Of a DNA stretch of 29,229 bases, positions 15,852 through 23,109 are shown in pieces. Below the pieces are notes generated by a model, which saw only the letters and a program-made list of their open reading frames with translations, made no database searches and had not been told where the DNA came from. Numbering within the stretch: the first letter of the stretch is position 1; each line of letters opens with the position of its first letter. A program made the position numbers and the translations under genes. The stretch is taken from positions 1 through 29,229 of the IMG/VR virus record IMGVR_UViG_3300030109_002855; one strand, 5' to 3'. Source of the stretch: a virus.

Positions 15852-15998
15852 CTATTCTTCTTCCAAAATATGATACATTCCTAACCATTCTAAGAAAGCA
15901 ACTTTCATAGGTTTTTCTGTATTCCAATTCTTTTTACTTTCAATATAATAAGGGTTTGAAAAACCTAATAATTGTGCTTCCCAATAATCCCAATCCAT
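15852..15998 (-). CDS. small tryptophan-rich protein (48 aa)
   Basis: MDWDYWEAQLLGFSNPYYIE begins an aromatic-rich protein that ends in GMYHILEEE. It follows the first paralog directly (TAG then ATG two bases on). The W-x-AQLLGF-x-NPYY pattern looks like a small conserved phage protein, but I cannot name a family. It starts with a Trp near the N-terminus but does not match the tag. A GGA eight bases upstream is a weak ribosome site. Confidence 0.6.
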   Translation of the reverse strand: MDWDYWEAQLLGFSNPYYIESKKNWNTEKPMKVAFLEWLGMYHILEEE

Positions 15999-15999
15999 A

Positions 16000-16758
16000 C
16001 TAATTCCATTTAATTTCTATTTTTTTATAATGGTCTAAAATTTCTTTTATAGCAACATCAAGCCCATACTCTTCTACTGGCATATCCCCATAATCATCTA
16101 TAAACACTGCTATACTATTACTCATATGAAACTCATAGGGATATTTTTCTGAATGTATGTGAAGACCTTTTCTTTTACTTACACCACCCCACTCATTAAA
16201 TTCTAAATTTCCTGCACCATTATATTCTCTAGGGTCATAATGTATTTCCCAATCACCAACTCTATATGGGTCTTTGATAAACATACCACCATTGACGACA
16301 GTAGATACTTGAGCAATTAAATCTAAAGCGCGACAATAAACTTCTTCAGGTATTTTCTCTGCCTGTTTATTCATTATATATCTTGATTCCTCTACTGTTA
16401 TTTCAAAATGATTTTTATTCTTAACACCTTTAGTCTCTACATTTGTACCAGTCATAGGATATAGATAAAATTGAGATACAAAATGGTCAGGGCCACGTAG
16501 TTCATTATAACCTGTGGGAGATGGTTCTCTAATAATACGATAATATTCAGTTCCTCCTCTATTCCCTTTATCACGAACTTTATCGAATATACTATTATCA
16601 TCATACAGTGGGGTATTTTTTATTTTATTTTGTAGTGCGAACATTCTATCTTTACAGTCATCTTTATCTTCATCAGGTTTGTTTACATCAAAAGGTTTCA
16701 CTTTGAACTTAGGTAAGTTAACTGTTCTCATCTCATTTTTCAAAATATCAAACCACAT
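16000..16758 (-). CDS. tagged paralog family, member 1 (252 aa)
   Basis: One of five tandem paralogs. It has MWFDILKN (tag), then a conserved lysine-rich linker (LPKFKVKPFDVNKPDEDKDD) ending in a cysteine, then a variable domain that includes IPEEVYCRALDLI, the family's second signature, and a C-terminal strand ending IEIKWN. The ATG at 16758 is preferred over GTG 16767 because GGAGTGA lies seven bases upstream. The variable domain is probably beta-rich (many Tyr, Gly, Asp and short strands). A virion surface or decoration role is inference only. Confidence 0.85.
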   Translation of the reverse strand: MWFDILKNEMRTVNLPKFKVKPFDVNKPDEDKDDCKDRMFALQNKIKNTPLYDDNSIFDKVRDKGNRGGTEYYRIIREPSPTGYNELRGPDHFVSQFYLYPMTGTNVETKGVKNKNHFEITVEESRYIMNKQAEKIPEEVYCRALDLIAQVSTVVNGGMFIKDPYRVGDWEIHYDPREYNGAGNLEFNEWGGVSKRKGLHIHSEKYPYEFHMSNSIAVFIDDYGDMPVEEYGLDVAIKEILDHYKKIEIKWN

Positions 16759-16763
16759 TATTT

Positions 16764-17525
16764 TCACTCCGTAAACTTAATATTAATATTATTTATATAT
16801 TCTGCAATTAAATCTAACCCGTCTCTAATCACTTCCTGTTTGAAAGTATAGTTATTCTTGTACATATCAGACTTTTTAGTATTATATTTTAGGTCTACAT
16901 CTAAATCACAATCCATTCTACTGAGGATACTATTATTATTGTGTACTAATCCTCTTACTCTTTCAAAACTGTCTACCACACTAAAAAAACCATTTCTAAC
17001 ACCAAATGTACCATCATTATCGTTTCCAGTACTATCCTTAGTAAAATATATTATAGTACCATCTTCTGACTTAAATTCTACATCACGTTGTAGTACATCT
17101 AATATTCTGCAATAACTTTCTTCACTTATTTTAGTTTCACCAAAAGTTTTGGCTTCAGTGTCGTCACCAAAAGTTTCAGCAAATGACGCATTGTCAATTA
17201 CAACACGTATTCTAAAATAATAATTTCCAGTATAATTAGGATACATTTCAGGTTTTGGTATATATGTTATGCTTAATCTATGCAGATGGGCGTAACTTTT
17301 TTTGTAAATAAGCACATTAAAGTATGGGTTTTTTATTTTCTCTTCTAATGAACTTAGTTCCGATTGGTTAAAAAATTGCCTATCATAAAACTTCTTTTCT
17401 ATCTCTTTGACTTTTCGTTCGCAATCATCATCTTCTTCATCAGGTTTATTCGCATTAAAAGGTTTAACTTTAAATTTGGGTAAGTTAATACTCCTCATTT
17501 CATTTTTTAAAATATCAAACCACAT
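16764..17525 (-). CDS. tagged paralog family, member 2 (253 aa)
   Basis: The same plan as its neighbours: MWFDILKNEMRSINLPKFK at the N-terminus, acidic linker PDEEDDDC, a variable central part, ISEESYCRILDVLQRD at about 135-150, and a C-terminal INIKFTE. The central region (YKKSYAHLHRLSITYI, YYFRIRVVIDN) looks like alternating beta strands. GGTGAT precedes the ATG. The first dozen residues are almost identical to members 1 and 3 while the middle is hardly alignable, a mosaic pattern of constant head and variable body. Confidence 0.85.
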   Translation of the reverse strand: MWFDILKNEMRSINLPKFKVKPFNANKPDEEDDDCERKVKEIEKKFYDRQFFNQSELSSLEEKIKNPYFNVLIYKKSYAHLHRLSITYIPKPEMYPNYTGNYYFRIRVVIDNASFAETFGDDTEAKTFGETKISEESYCRILDVLQRDVEFKSEDGTIIYFTKDSTGNDNDGTFGVRNGFFSVVDSFERVRGLVHNNNSILSRMDCDLDVDLKYNTKKSDMYKNNYTFKQEVIRDGLDLIAEYINNINIKFTE

Positions 17526-17529
17526 ATAA

Positions 17530-18285
17530 TCACCATTCTATTTTTACGTCTTCAAAATGACTTTCTATTTTACTCAATGCCGCAGCAACACCTTTAGCAG
17601 TATCCCAACCAATTGGGGCGTTATCTTGACCTGTCTTCCACATATTTCCAAAATCTGACGTACGTACTGATAACGCGTTCCAAAGTGTAATATAATCTAC
17701 TTCACCCTTTGTTATAGTAATCGTTAGAAGTTTTCTTATACGTATCCCTGTCGGGTCTTCCATCACAAGGTCATTATTTTTATATTGTATTTTCCAATCG
17801 CCTACACTCTCACGGTCATATTGTCCAAACCTTTGTGGAGAACCCTTACTAATCATATCTAACGCCTTACAATAAACTTCTTCGGGTATTTCGTTCACAT
17901 CTTGGTCTATATCTTGATGGCTATCTTCCGTTATATATACCTCAACATGTGTATCAGGGTCGGCAAACCCATCACTTAGTGTAGGATATAAATGTAATTT
18001 TGCATAAAAAAGTTCGTCATCATCTATCATGCTATCCATTCCAAGATATTGAAATCTACCCTCATCTGCCATTTTTTCAATCTCATCAAATAAACTTTGT
18101 ATGCTACCTTTTGGATTATTGTGAACAAGTTTTATTTGCTCTGATTTTTTCAATACTTCATTTAAGAATCTATCTTTACAATCATTATCTTCTTCATCAG
18201 GCTTATTTACATTGAAGGGTTTAACCTTAAACTTGGGTAAATTAATACTCCGCATTTCATTTTTAAGAATATTAAACCAACTCAT
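17530..18285 (-). CDS. tagged paralog family, member 3 (251 aa)
   Basis: Starts MSWFNILKNEMRSINLPKFK, with a linker ending PDEEDNDC, the family signature IPEEVYCKALDMISKG in the second half, and a C-terminal VKIEW. The ATG at 18285 overlaps the TGA of member 4 (ATGA) and is preferred over the in-frame GTG at 18294. The variable part is acidic. The repeated end -[IV]-[EK]-[IW]-W across the family suggests a conserved last beta strand. Confidence 0.85.
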   Translation of the reverse strand: MSWFNILKNEMRSINLPKFKVKPFNVNKPDEEDNDCKDRFLNEVLKKSEQIKLVHNNPKGSIQSLFDEIEKMADEGRFQYLGMDSMIDDDELFYAKLHLYPTLSDGFADPDTHVEVYITEDSHQDIDQDVNEIPEEVYCKALDMISKGSPQRFGQYDRESVGDWKIQYKNNDLVMEDPTGIRIRKLLTITITKGEVDYITLWNALSVRTSDFGNMWKTGQDNAPIGWDTAKGVAAALSKIESHFEDVKIEW

Positions 18286-18908
18286 ATAGACCACTTCATT
18301 CTTTCAATAACCTCTGGAAGTCCTTCAGGAATATCATCATTACCAACCCACACTAAACCTAATTCTACTTTGATATACCTATCTTCGTTATAATTAACAT
18401 TATCTGTTAAAAAAAAGTATTGGTTAAATTCATTTATATAATGCTCGTTATAATCTTCTATGTTTGTAATCAACTTATGTTTAAGAAAATTTTCATATCG
18501 CATCTGATGTGATGTTCCGTTTGCATAAAAATTTTGATAATAAAATTCTTTCTTCGTTGAAGGTTGATTACTTTTCTCTTGAAGCAAATCTAATAACCTA
18601 CAATACGCCTCTTCAGGTAATAAATCTACATTTTTACTATGAACATTTTGTTGTAATCTAATAAATTTTTTAGCATCTTCTTTATGGTAATAGGTAATAT
18701 AACCCGTACCACTAGGTTTGTAAGAATCATACTCTTCCGATATCTTAGTTGGGGGTTGAAATCTTTTAGCAGTATTATACAATTCCATAATTTTATCTTT
18801 ACATCTAGTTTCTTCGTCTTCAACTTTTGGTTTGTCAAAGGGTTTGACCTTGAACTTAGGTAGATTAACAGCCCTTGCTTGGTTTTTTAAAACACCAAAC
18901 CAATTCAT
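18282..18908 (-). CDS. tagged paralog family, member 4 (208 aa)
   Basis: Starts MNWFGVLKNQARAVNLPKFK, with a shortened linker (KPKVEDEETRC), family signature LPEEAYCRLLDLLQEK, and C-terminus ERMKWSI. The ATG at 18908 overlaps the TGA of member 5. It is shorter than members 1-3. It shares ETRCKDKIMEL with member 5, so these two form a subgroup. Confidence 0.85.
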   Translation of the reverse strand: MNWFGVLKNQARAVNLPKFKVKPFDKPKVEDEETRCKDKIMELYNTAKRFQPPTKISEEYDSYKPSGTGYITYYHKEDAKKFIRLQQNVHSKNVDLLPEEAYCRLLDLLQEKSNQPSTKKEFYYQNFYANGTSHQMRYENFLKHKLITNIEDYNEHYINEFNQYFFLTDNVNYNEDRYIKVELGLVWVGNDDIPEGLPEVIERMKWSI

Positions 18909-19522
18909 ATAGGCCACCTCATATTATCTGTTTCCTGTCTAAGTGCCTGACCAATCTTATCTGTTTCCTCAGAACTTAGTGGTGGGGTTTCATCGTACAT
19001 TCCATCTTTCCAATTATACCAATCATACCATAAAAGAGACAACCTTAAATTCAGTATATTATGACTCGTTTGTTTCGTGATAGCCAATTTTTGCATATAA
19101 AAATCTTCATTGTCACTTAAATCAACATTAATGTTATAATCCATTAAAGTAGTCTTACCTTCACCGGCTTTAAGTAAATCTAACGCTGTACAAAATACTT
19201 CTTCAGGTATATTATCTATGTCACCAACAGCATAAAAACGGTCAATCGTCACTCCCGTTCCTGTTTTTTTACCACCATAATACATCGAAGTATAACTACT
19301 ATCTTCTATTCTATGAATAGGGTTAATTTCTTTTTTAACTCTAACAAATTCACCACCTATTTCACTAGGAAACTGATACCTTCTAACAAAATCAGCAATT
19401 TCCATAATTTTATCTTTACATCTAGTTTCTTCTTCGTCCGGCTTTGCAGCATTGAACGGTTTGACTTTGAACTTAGGTAAATTAACTAAACCTTGGTTTT
19501 TTAGAATATTAAACCAAGTCAT
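18905..19522 (-). CDS. tagged paralog family, member 5 (205 aa)
   Basis: Starts MTWFNILKNQGLVNLPKFK, linker KPDEEETRCKDKIMEI, signature IPEEVFCTALDLLKAG, C-terminus DNMRWPI. The central part has several Tyr/Thr-rich strands. The ATG overlaps the TGA of the upstream repeat protein. It is closest to member 4. It is the most upstream paralog and so the first of the family to be translated on the long transcript. Confidence 0.85.
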   Translation of the reverse strand: MTWFNILKNQGLVNLPKFKVKPFNAAKPDEEETRCKDKIMEIADFVRRYQFPSEIGGEFVRVKKEINPIHRIEDSSYTSMYYGGKKTGTGVTIDRFYAVGDIDNIPEEVFCTALDLLKAGEGKTTLMDYNINVDLSDNEDFYMQKLAITKQTSHNILNLRLSLLWYDWYNWKDGMYDETPPLSSEETDKIGQALRQETDNMRWPI

Positions 19523-20265
19523 TGTTCTGCCTCCTTTTCTGCTTCAGGTGTAAGATATGTGGGTAATTTACTATTGTTTGTTAGTCTTTCCTTCATTTTC
19601 CCATGAAACTTAGAAGCATCAGTATCTCCTTCTACTCTCTTCCTAGTCATCATTCTAGCATGATACTTTCGTTTTTCTTCATCTGTGAAATCATCGTATT
19701 CACTAACATCTCTATGTTGTAAATCTTTATACTCATTTCCTATTGATTCATCCCCTTCAAATGGTGGAGTATAGTTTGGATTATTCTTCATTCTCATATA
19801 CATTCTAAAAGCAATGTTACTTTTATCAGACCTTCCGTGTTCTGTAATTTCTTTATGATACAATCTAGCCCAATATTTGTGTTTCTCATCTCTTGAATAA
19901 TTATCATACATTTCTTTAGTAGTAGAAGGCATTCTCTCAATTGCATCATATTGTGGTTTAACCATAAATCTATTCTGTTCGTCTTCTAAAGAATAATAGA
20001 TTTCTTTAGTGGAATCACGTTTCGTTCTTTGCAATTGTCTATAATGAAATCTCTCTAATTCTCTAAGCCTTCTAATTTCGTCGTCTTGTAAAGGTGGGGC
20101 TTGAACTGCTCTTTCAACTTGTCTCCTATAATGGGCACGCATAGATTCATGATACTTTTCTTTATTTTTATCATCCATTCTATAATATTCATCCTTAGTT
20201 AAAGTAGACCATCTGCCGCCATAAGGATTAGGCATTTTTAGAATACTAAACCAACTACTACTCAT
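19519..20265 (-). CDS. tagged repeat protein, first gene of the structural operon (248 aa)
   Basis: With ATG 20265 the protein begins MSSSWFSILKM (tag after three serines). The body contains four copies of a helical unit of about 21 residues with a Lys-Glu-x-Tyr start and KYHARM-like end: about 21-42 (TKDEYYRM...KYHESM), 85-103 (TKEIYYSLEDEQ), 114-135 (TKEMYDNYS...KYWARL) and 185-205 (SEYDDFT...KYHARM). It is very rich in Arg, Lys, Tyr and Glu. GGGTAG upstream is a poor ribosome site, so the start is less certain; the in-frame alternative lies at 20286. It resembles repeat-containing small virion proteins, but I cannot name it. Confidence 0.75.
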   Translation of the reverse strand: MSSSWFSILKMPNPYGGRWSTLTKDEYYRMDDKNKEKYHESMRAHYRRQVERAVQAPPLQDDEIRRLRELERFHYRQLQRTKRDSTKEIYYSLEDEQNRFMVKPQYDAIERMPSTTKEMYDNYSRDEKHKYWARLYHKEITEHGRSDKSNIAFRMYMRMKNNPNYTPPFEGDESIGNEYKDLQHRDVSEYDDFTDEEKRKYHARMMTRKRVEGDTDASKFHGKMKERLTNNSKLPTYLTPEAEKEAEQ

Positions 20266-20334
20266 GAAATCTACCCACAAAATCAATTACCCAAATCGCC
20301 CAATTAGGCAATATGTGAATGAAGGCGGCAGGTA

Positions 20335-20535
20335 TCATACTTTAGCCTCTTCTATCCGGTATAAAATGTTAACCCCGTGATTTGTCGAAAAATGGGCGGT
20401 CATTTTTTTGCCACTTGCGATTTTTTTTATTTTTAAATTAATGCATTCCCGATATAAGATTGTACAGTTAGCACATTTTATAGTTCCTACAAATACCACA
20501 ATTAGAATTTTGTTGCTACAAACACCACAATTAGA
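20335..20535 (-). pseudogene. possible Com-like zinc-ribbon remnant without a start codon
   Basis: The minus frame is open for 66 codons and reads NCGVCSNKIL, then GTIKCANCTILYRECIN, that is C-x2-C ... C-x2-C with the N-K-I-L and I-K-C-x-x-C features of Mu Com-like zinc ribbons. It ends at TGA before the structural operon. However, a TAA lies immediately upstream of the first Ser codon, and no usable start precedes the first cysteine pair. A direct repeat of about 20 bases (20487-20508 and 20516-20537) places a second NCGICRN in another frame. It may be a decayed or frameshifted gene, or chance. Confidence 0.3.
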
Positions 20536-20537
20536 TT
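20487..20537. repeat. tandem direct repeat, 29-base period
   Basis: CTACAAAYACCACAATTAGA occurs at 20487-20506 and again at 20516-20535 in the non-coding stretch 20266-20747. No third copy is visible. It overlaps the zinc-ribbon remnant and could equally be a binding site. The rest of 20266-20720 is AT-rich with T and A runs and no convincing gene. Confidence 0.7.
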
Positions 20538-20718
20538 ATGCCTGTATCTTTATGCAAGAGCGTTTTTTTATTCTATTATATTTATATTCCCTTCTATTTA
20601 ATTAAATATAGTGCCTTTTGTACTAAATAAGATAAGATTAATCACAGTAAAAAAATCTTTTTGATTATTTTATAAAAAAAAATTTGAACCCTGCTACGCA
20701 CCCATACCCCAATTACTA

Positions 20719-20758
20719 CCCATATGGTACGGTATAAAAAACGTACAACCATATGGTA
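20719..20758. promoter_or_regulatory. pair of CCATATGG palindromes flanking a TATA-like tract
   Basis: CCATATGG at 20720-20727 and ACCATATGGT at 20748-20757 are arranged as an inverted pair, with GTACG and CGTAC arms around GGTATAAAAA. The second is the exact palindrome found at 23143, 23868, 23918 and 24593. Reading rightward from the second copy, CTTTG follows six bases on and an A/T-rich TATA-like tract (CATAAAAATA) about 22 bases on, the pattern of the other sites, so a rightward promoter toward the structured RNA region is possible. Confidence 0.55.
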
Positions 20759-20799
20759 TGCGCTTTGCCGCAGACCTCATAAAAATAAAGAAAAATCGG

Positions 20800-21295
20800 G
20801 TTAAGAGGTTAAACACACTTAATGAAAAGATAATCTCCTACCGCCGCGAACTCGGAGATTCAATCTTAACTAGTAAATGCTTTTGTTTAACATTAACCGT
20901 CTTTTCTTAGGTTGGTGCTTGCACCTTAATCGCTGCTTACAGACCTTGGAAATGTTAAGGTCGGGACTTACATAGGATAGATTGGATATGCCATTCTTGG
21001 TTGTTACCAAGTTGGCCTTCGGTTTATTCTCTATCAGACTTCACGAAGTTATTGTGTCGCTCCTCTATTGCCCGTTATGTTAATGGAGTAAGGAAGAGGC
21101 TGCGTACTATCCTCATCTTATTATACACGACTTCGCTGTCAATACCTTACTCCGTAGGAGTTTACATAAGGCGGTACTGCTTTCATATACTATTGTTCCT
21201 AAAGCACTCATGCATTAGTGGTTTACCTTTCGGTTAGGAACTCATAAACGTGGTTCAGTTTTAAGGAGTATCACCTCTTTAATACTCACACCTTA
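20800..21295. ncRNA. candidate structured non-coding RNA of about 500 nt
   Basis: There is no credible gene here, but many complementary arms: 20832-20838 with 20854-20860 (AATCTCC/GGAGATT), 20942-20947 with 20957-20962 (GACCTT/AAGGTC), 20996-21001 with 21006-21011 (CTTGGT/ACCAAG), 21085-21093 with 21145-21153 (nine pairs), and 21266-21271 with 21282-21287. A closed three-way junction is formed by 21196-21202/21234-21240 (TTCCTAA/TTAGGAA), enclosing CACT/AGTG and ACC-TTTC-GGT. On the minus strand that last loop is GAAA, favouring minus-strand transcription as a tail of the 21304-23085 operon. A palindrome-type promoter at 20748 would favour plus. The strand is left open. Confidence 0.5.
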
Positions 21296-21303
21296 TTCGA
21301 ATC

Positions 21304-21489
21304 TTATATTCCACCTGCTGACTGATTACGATAAATTGTAATAGCCTTTCTAAACTTAGAAGGTTGAAAGTTCTTATTTGTTTTTGTTAGTTTTTCAATT
21401 ATGATATCTACCTTATCAGGTGATATATCTACGTCAACAATCATACATACTAACCATTCAAAATGTTTCTTTGTGAATAATGAATACAT
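21304..21489 (-). CDS. small helical hypothetical protein (61 aa)
   Basis: ATG 21489 gives MYSLFTKKHFEWLVCMIVDV and a basic C-terminal helix (FQPSKFRKAITIYRN). GGGGGAAT lies just upstream. A longer in-frame reading to 21567 exists, but it would overlap the whole upstream gene in another frame, so the short form is preferred. It is the last gene of the leftward operon before the structured region. The function is unknown. Confidence 0.65.
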   Translation of the reverse strand: MYSLFTKKHFEWLVCMIVDVDISPDKVDIIIEKLTKTNKNFQPSKFRKAITIYRNQSAGGI

Positions 21490-21490
21490 A

Positions 21491-21631
21491 TTATTCCCCC
21501 GTATATCCATCAAACCAACCATCACCACTTGTTTCAGGGTCTTGGCAATGTTCTTGTGCTTCTTCAAGAGTTAATCCTCTCTTGATTGTTCTATTATTCC
21601 CATTAAATCTAAATCTAATTATTTTATACAT
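21491..21631 (-). CDS. small conserved phage protein, RGLTLEEAQEHCQDPETS type (46 aa)
   Basis: MYKIIRFRFNGNNRTIKRGL followed by TLEEAQEHCQDPETS and ending GWFDGYTGE. This matches a very small protein that I recall from many phages, especially marine ones, in which an R-x-I-K-x-G-LTLEEAQ-x-HC-x-DPETSS core ends in a WFDGY motif. Its role is not established, to my knowledge. The ATG overlaps the stop of the upstream 54-aa gene, and the stop overlaps the next ATG region. Confidence 0.85.
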   Translation of the reverse strand: MYKIIRFRFNGNNRTIKRGLTLEEAQEHCQDPETSGDGWFDGYTGE

Positions 21632-21788
21632 TTAATACATCTCCCGTTGGTATTTTAACTAAATGACTCATCTCTAGACCTGCACATATAACCGAAGTAT
21701 CAAAGGTTTTCTTAACAGTATAGTATTCACCGTTTACTTCTAAAATAATCGTATGCAACGATATATATTCATCTCTAAAATCTATCAT
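21624..21788 (-). CDS. small hypothetical protein (54 aa)
   Basis: Reads MIDFRDEYISLHTIILEVNG, then a short beta-like domain (EYYTVKKTFDTSVICAGLEM) to the end. The start is uncertain: ATG 21788 has GTGGAG about nine bases upstream; ATG 21797 is in frame but directly abuts that site. It overlaps the zinc protein upstream and the RGLTLEEAQ protein downstream, as expected in a tightly packed operon. Confidence 0.6.
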   Translation of the reverse strand: MIDFRDEYISLHTIILEVNGEYYTVKKTFDTSVICAGLEMSHLVKIPTGDVLNV

Positions 21789-21921
21789 TATCTTCATCTC
21801 CACATTCTTTACAATCACCTATACGGTTCTCTGAATCATAAAACTCATCACAAATATTACATAGAAAATAACCACAACCATTTAATAATTCTAAAGCATC
21901 TTTTAGGGTTTTCTTAGTCAT
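21775..21921 (-). CDS. small zinc-binding protein (48 aa)
   Basis: MTKKTLKDALELLNGCGYFL leads into C21-x2-C24 and C37-x2-C40, with a further C16; the paired knuckles CNIC and CKEC imply one zinc ribbon. The tail is acidic. The ATG overlaps the TGA of the 25-aa gene. Phage-encoded mini zinc ribbons often regulate transcription or inhibit host enzymes, but nothing here identifies a target. Confidence 0.75.
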   Translation of the reverse strand: MTKKTLKDALELLNGCGYFLCNICDEFYDSENRIGDCKECGDEDNDRF

Positions 21922-21995
21922 TCCTCTTCATCCCCCTCAAAGTATTCATCTAAATATTCATGGTCGTACGAAGTCATACTATCAGGATAAGGCAT
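21918..21995 (-). CDS. acidic microprotein (25 aa)
   Basis: MPYPDSMTSYDHEYLDEYFE plus GDEEE, with five tyrosines and eleven Asp/Glu residues. GGTGAGG lies upstream of its ATG, and the TAATG and ATGA overlaps on both sides fit a translated cistron. Strongly acidic mini-proteins in phages sometimes mimic DNA; that is only a suggestion. Confidence 0.5.
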   Translation of the reverse strand: MPYPDSMTSYDHEYLDEYFEGDEEE

Positions 21996-22117
21996 TATTC
22001 CTCACCTTTCCCAACAGATGATAAGATTTCTTGGTAATCCTCAAGTAGATTCTCACTACATTTACGACAATATAGTTTATTTGCTGATATTATTTTACCA
22101 CACATACATTCATTCAT
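21995..22117 (-). CDS. small zinc-knuckle protein (40 aa)
   Basis: MNECMCGKIISANKLYCRKC has C4-x-C6 and C17-x2-C20, a compact zinc knuckle, followed by an acidic helix (SENLLEDYQEILSSV). Its ATG overlaps the TGA of the 258-aa gene (ATGA), and it ends TAATG into the next gene. The function is unknown. Confidence 0.7.
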   Translation of the reverse strand: MNECMCGKIISANKLYCRKCSENLLEDYQEILSSVGKGEE

Positions 22118-22890
22118 TCTTCATCACCATGTTTTAATCTTGCTTCTCTAGTTAATGCTACAATATCAGGACTACATTCTGTCTTTGATTCTGTAACATG
22201 CTCAAAATAACATTCTAGTTCAGGTTCTTGTGAAAAAGTAATTTCTCCGTCTGCAACATCTCTAAAACATTGTTGTAAAGCACTTTCAAATATATGTTGA
22301 ATTAAACCAACATCAGAAATAACATTATCAACCATTCTTTCTTTAATAGTGGCGGCTTTCTTTACTCTTGCAGATTCCCAACTAATATTAAATGTTAATA
22401 TTAGACCATCATTTGAATTTGTAAGTTTAGAAACTAAAATAACTTCTTCATCCTCAGGAATAGAATATTGAAGAAAATGTCCTTTAATATAATCACGATT
22501 AGAATTACCTACAAACTTAGATAATTCCTCAGTAGGCATATTTGTAAAATTAATTTGATTACCTTTTGGTTCATGCCAAACTGTGTTGATAATTTCTTCA
22601 GTAGTAGTAGTTAACTCAACATTTTCCCATCCATTATCTTTCATATTTTCAACTATACCAGCAGATAAATATTGATATGGTGAAGTAAACATTATTCTAC
22701 CATCAACTACACATTCAGATACAACAGTTGATTTTATTTTATCATATTGACCAACAGGAGATGTTTCATATATATTAGATACATTAATACCCCAATCATC
22801 TAATGAATGTAATAACTCATAATAATGATAATCTTTCAGTTTCGTGTTTGCATATTTCATGTTCATTGTTCTTTTGTATGTTATACTCAT
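22114..22890 (-). CDS. hypothetical protein (258 aa)
   Basis: Unrecognised. A soluble alpha/beta-looking protein beginning MSITYKRTMNMKYANTKLKD, with NISWESARVKKAA near residue 170, a helix with IKERMVDNVISDVGLIQHIF, and an acidic end (KHGDEE). No catalytic motif is visible. GGAG lies ten bases upstream of the ATG, which follows the stop of the 64-aa gene directly. As the largest protein of the early-type leftward operon it may be its main effector. Confidence 0.75.
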   Translation of the reverse strand: MSITYKRTMNMKYANTKLKDYHYYELLHSLDDWGINVSNIYETSPVGQYDKIKSTVVSECVVDGRIMFTSPYQYLSAGIVENMKDNGWENVELTTTTEEIINTVWHEPKGNQINFTNMPTEELSKFVGNSNRDYIKGHFLQYSIPEDEEVILVSKLTNSNDGLILTFNISWESARVKKAATIKERMVDNVISDVGLIQHIFESALQQCFRDVADGEITFSQEPELECYFEHVTESKTECSPDIVALTREARLKHGDEE

Positions 22891-23085
22891 TTATTTCAAC
22901 TCCATTGTTTGAAAGGCTTTCAACCCTGCTGATAATTCAGAAAAACATTCTGCGAAATCATCACCTTGTACAGTCAATTCTTTAATGACTAATACTTGGG
23001 CTGAACCTGATTTCATGTGTCCTACTGATAACTTATATTTGTAGGGTTTTGTTTCTTGTATTGTATTATTAGTTGTTTGCGTCAT
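22891..23085 (-). CDS. small hypothetical protein, first gene of the leftward operon (64 aa)
   Basis: MTQTTNNTIQETKPYKYKLS, then a strand-helix domain (QVLVIKELTVQGDDFAECFSE, a C-terminal helix LSAGLKAFQ). GTGAT lies upstream of the ATG. It sits 25-30 bases downstream of a TATA-like promoter (23110-23122) and the ACCATATGGT palindrome at 23143, so it heads the operon 23085 to 21304. The function is unknown. Confidence 0.7.
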   Translation of the reverse strand: MTQTTNNTIQETKPYKYKLSVGHMKSGSAQVLVIKELTVQGDDFAECFSELSAGLKAFQTMELK

Positions 23086-23109
23086 AATTTATCACTTTAT
23101 ACATCCGTC

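Noticed and set aside
21001-21237. 78-codon plus-strand open frame in the structured region
   Set aside because: No ribosome site, odd composition, and it spans the long-range stems; coding is unlikely.
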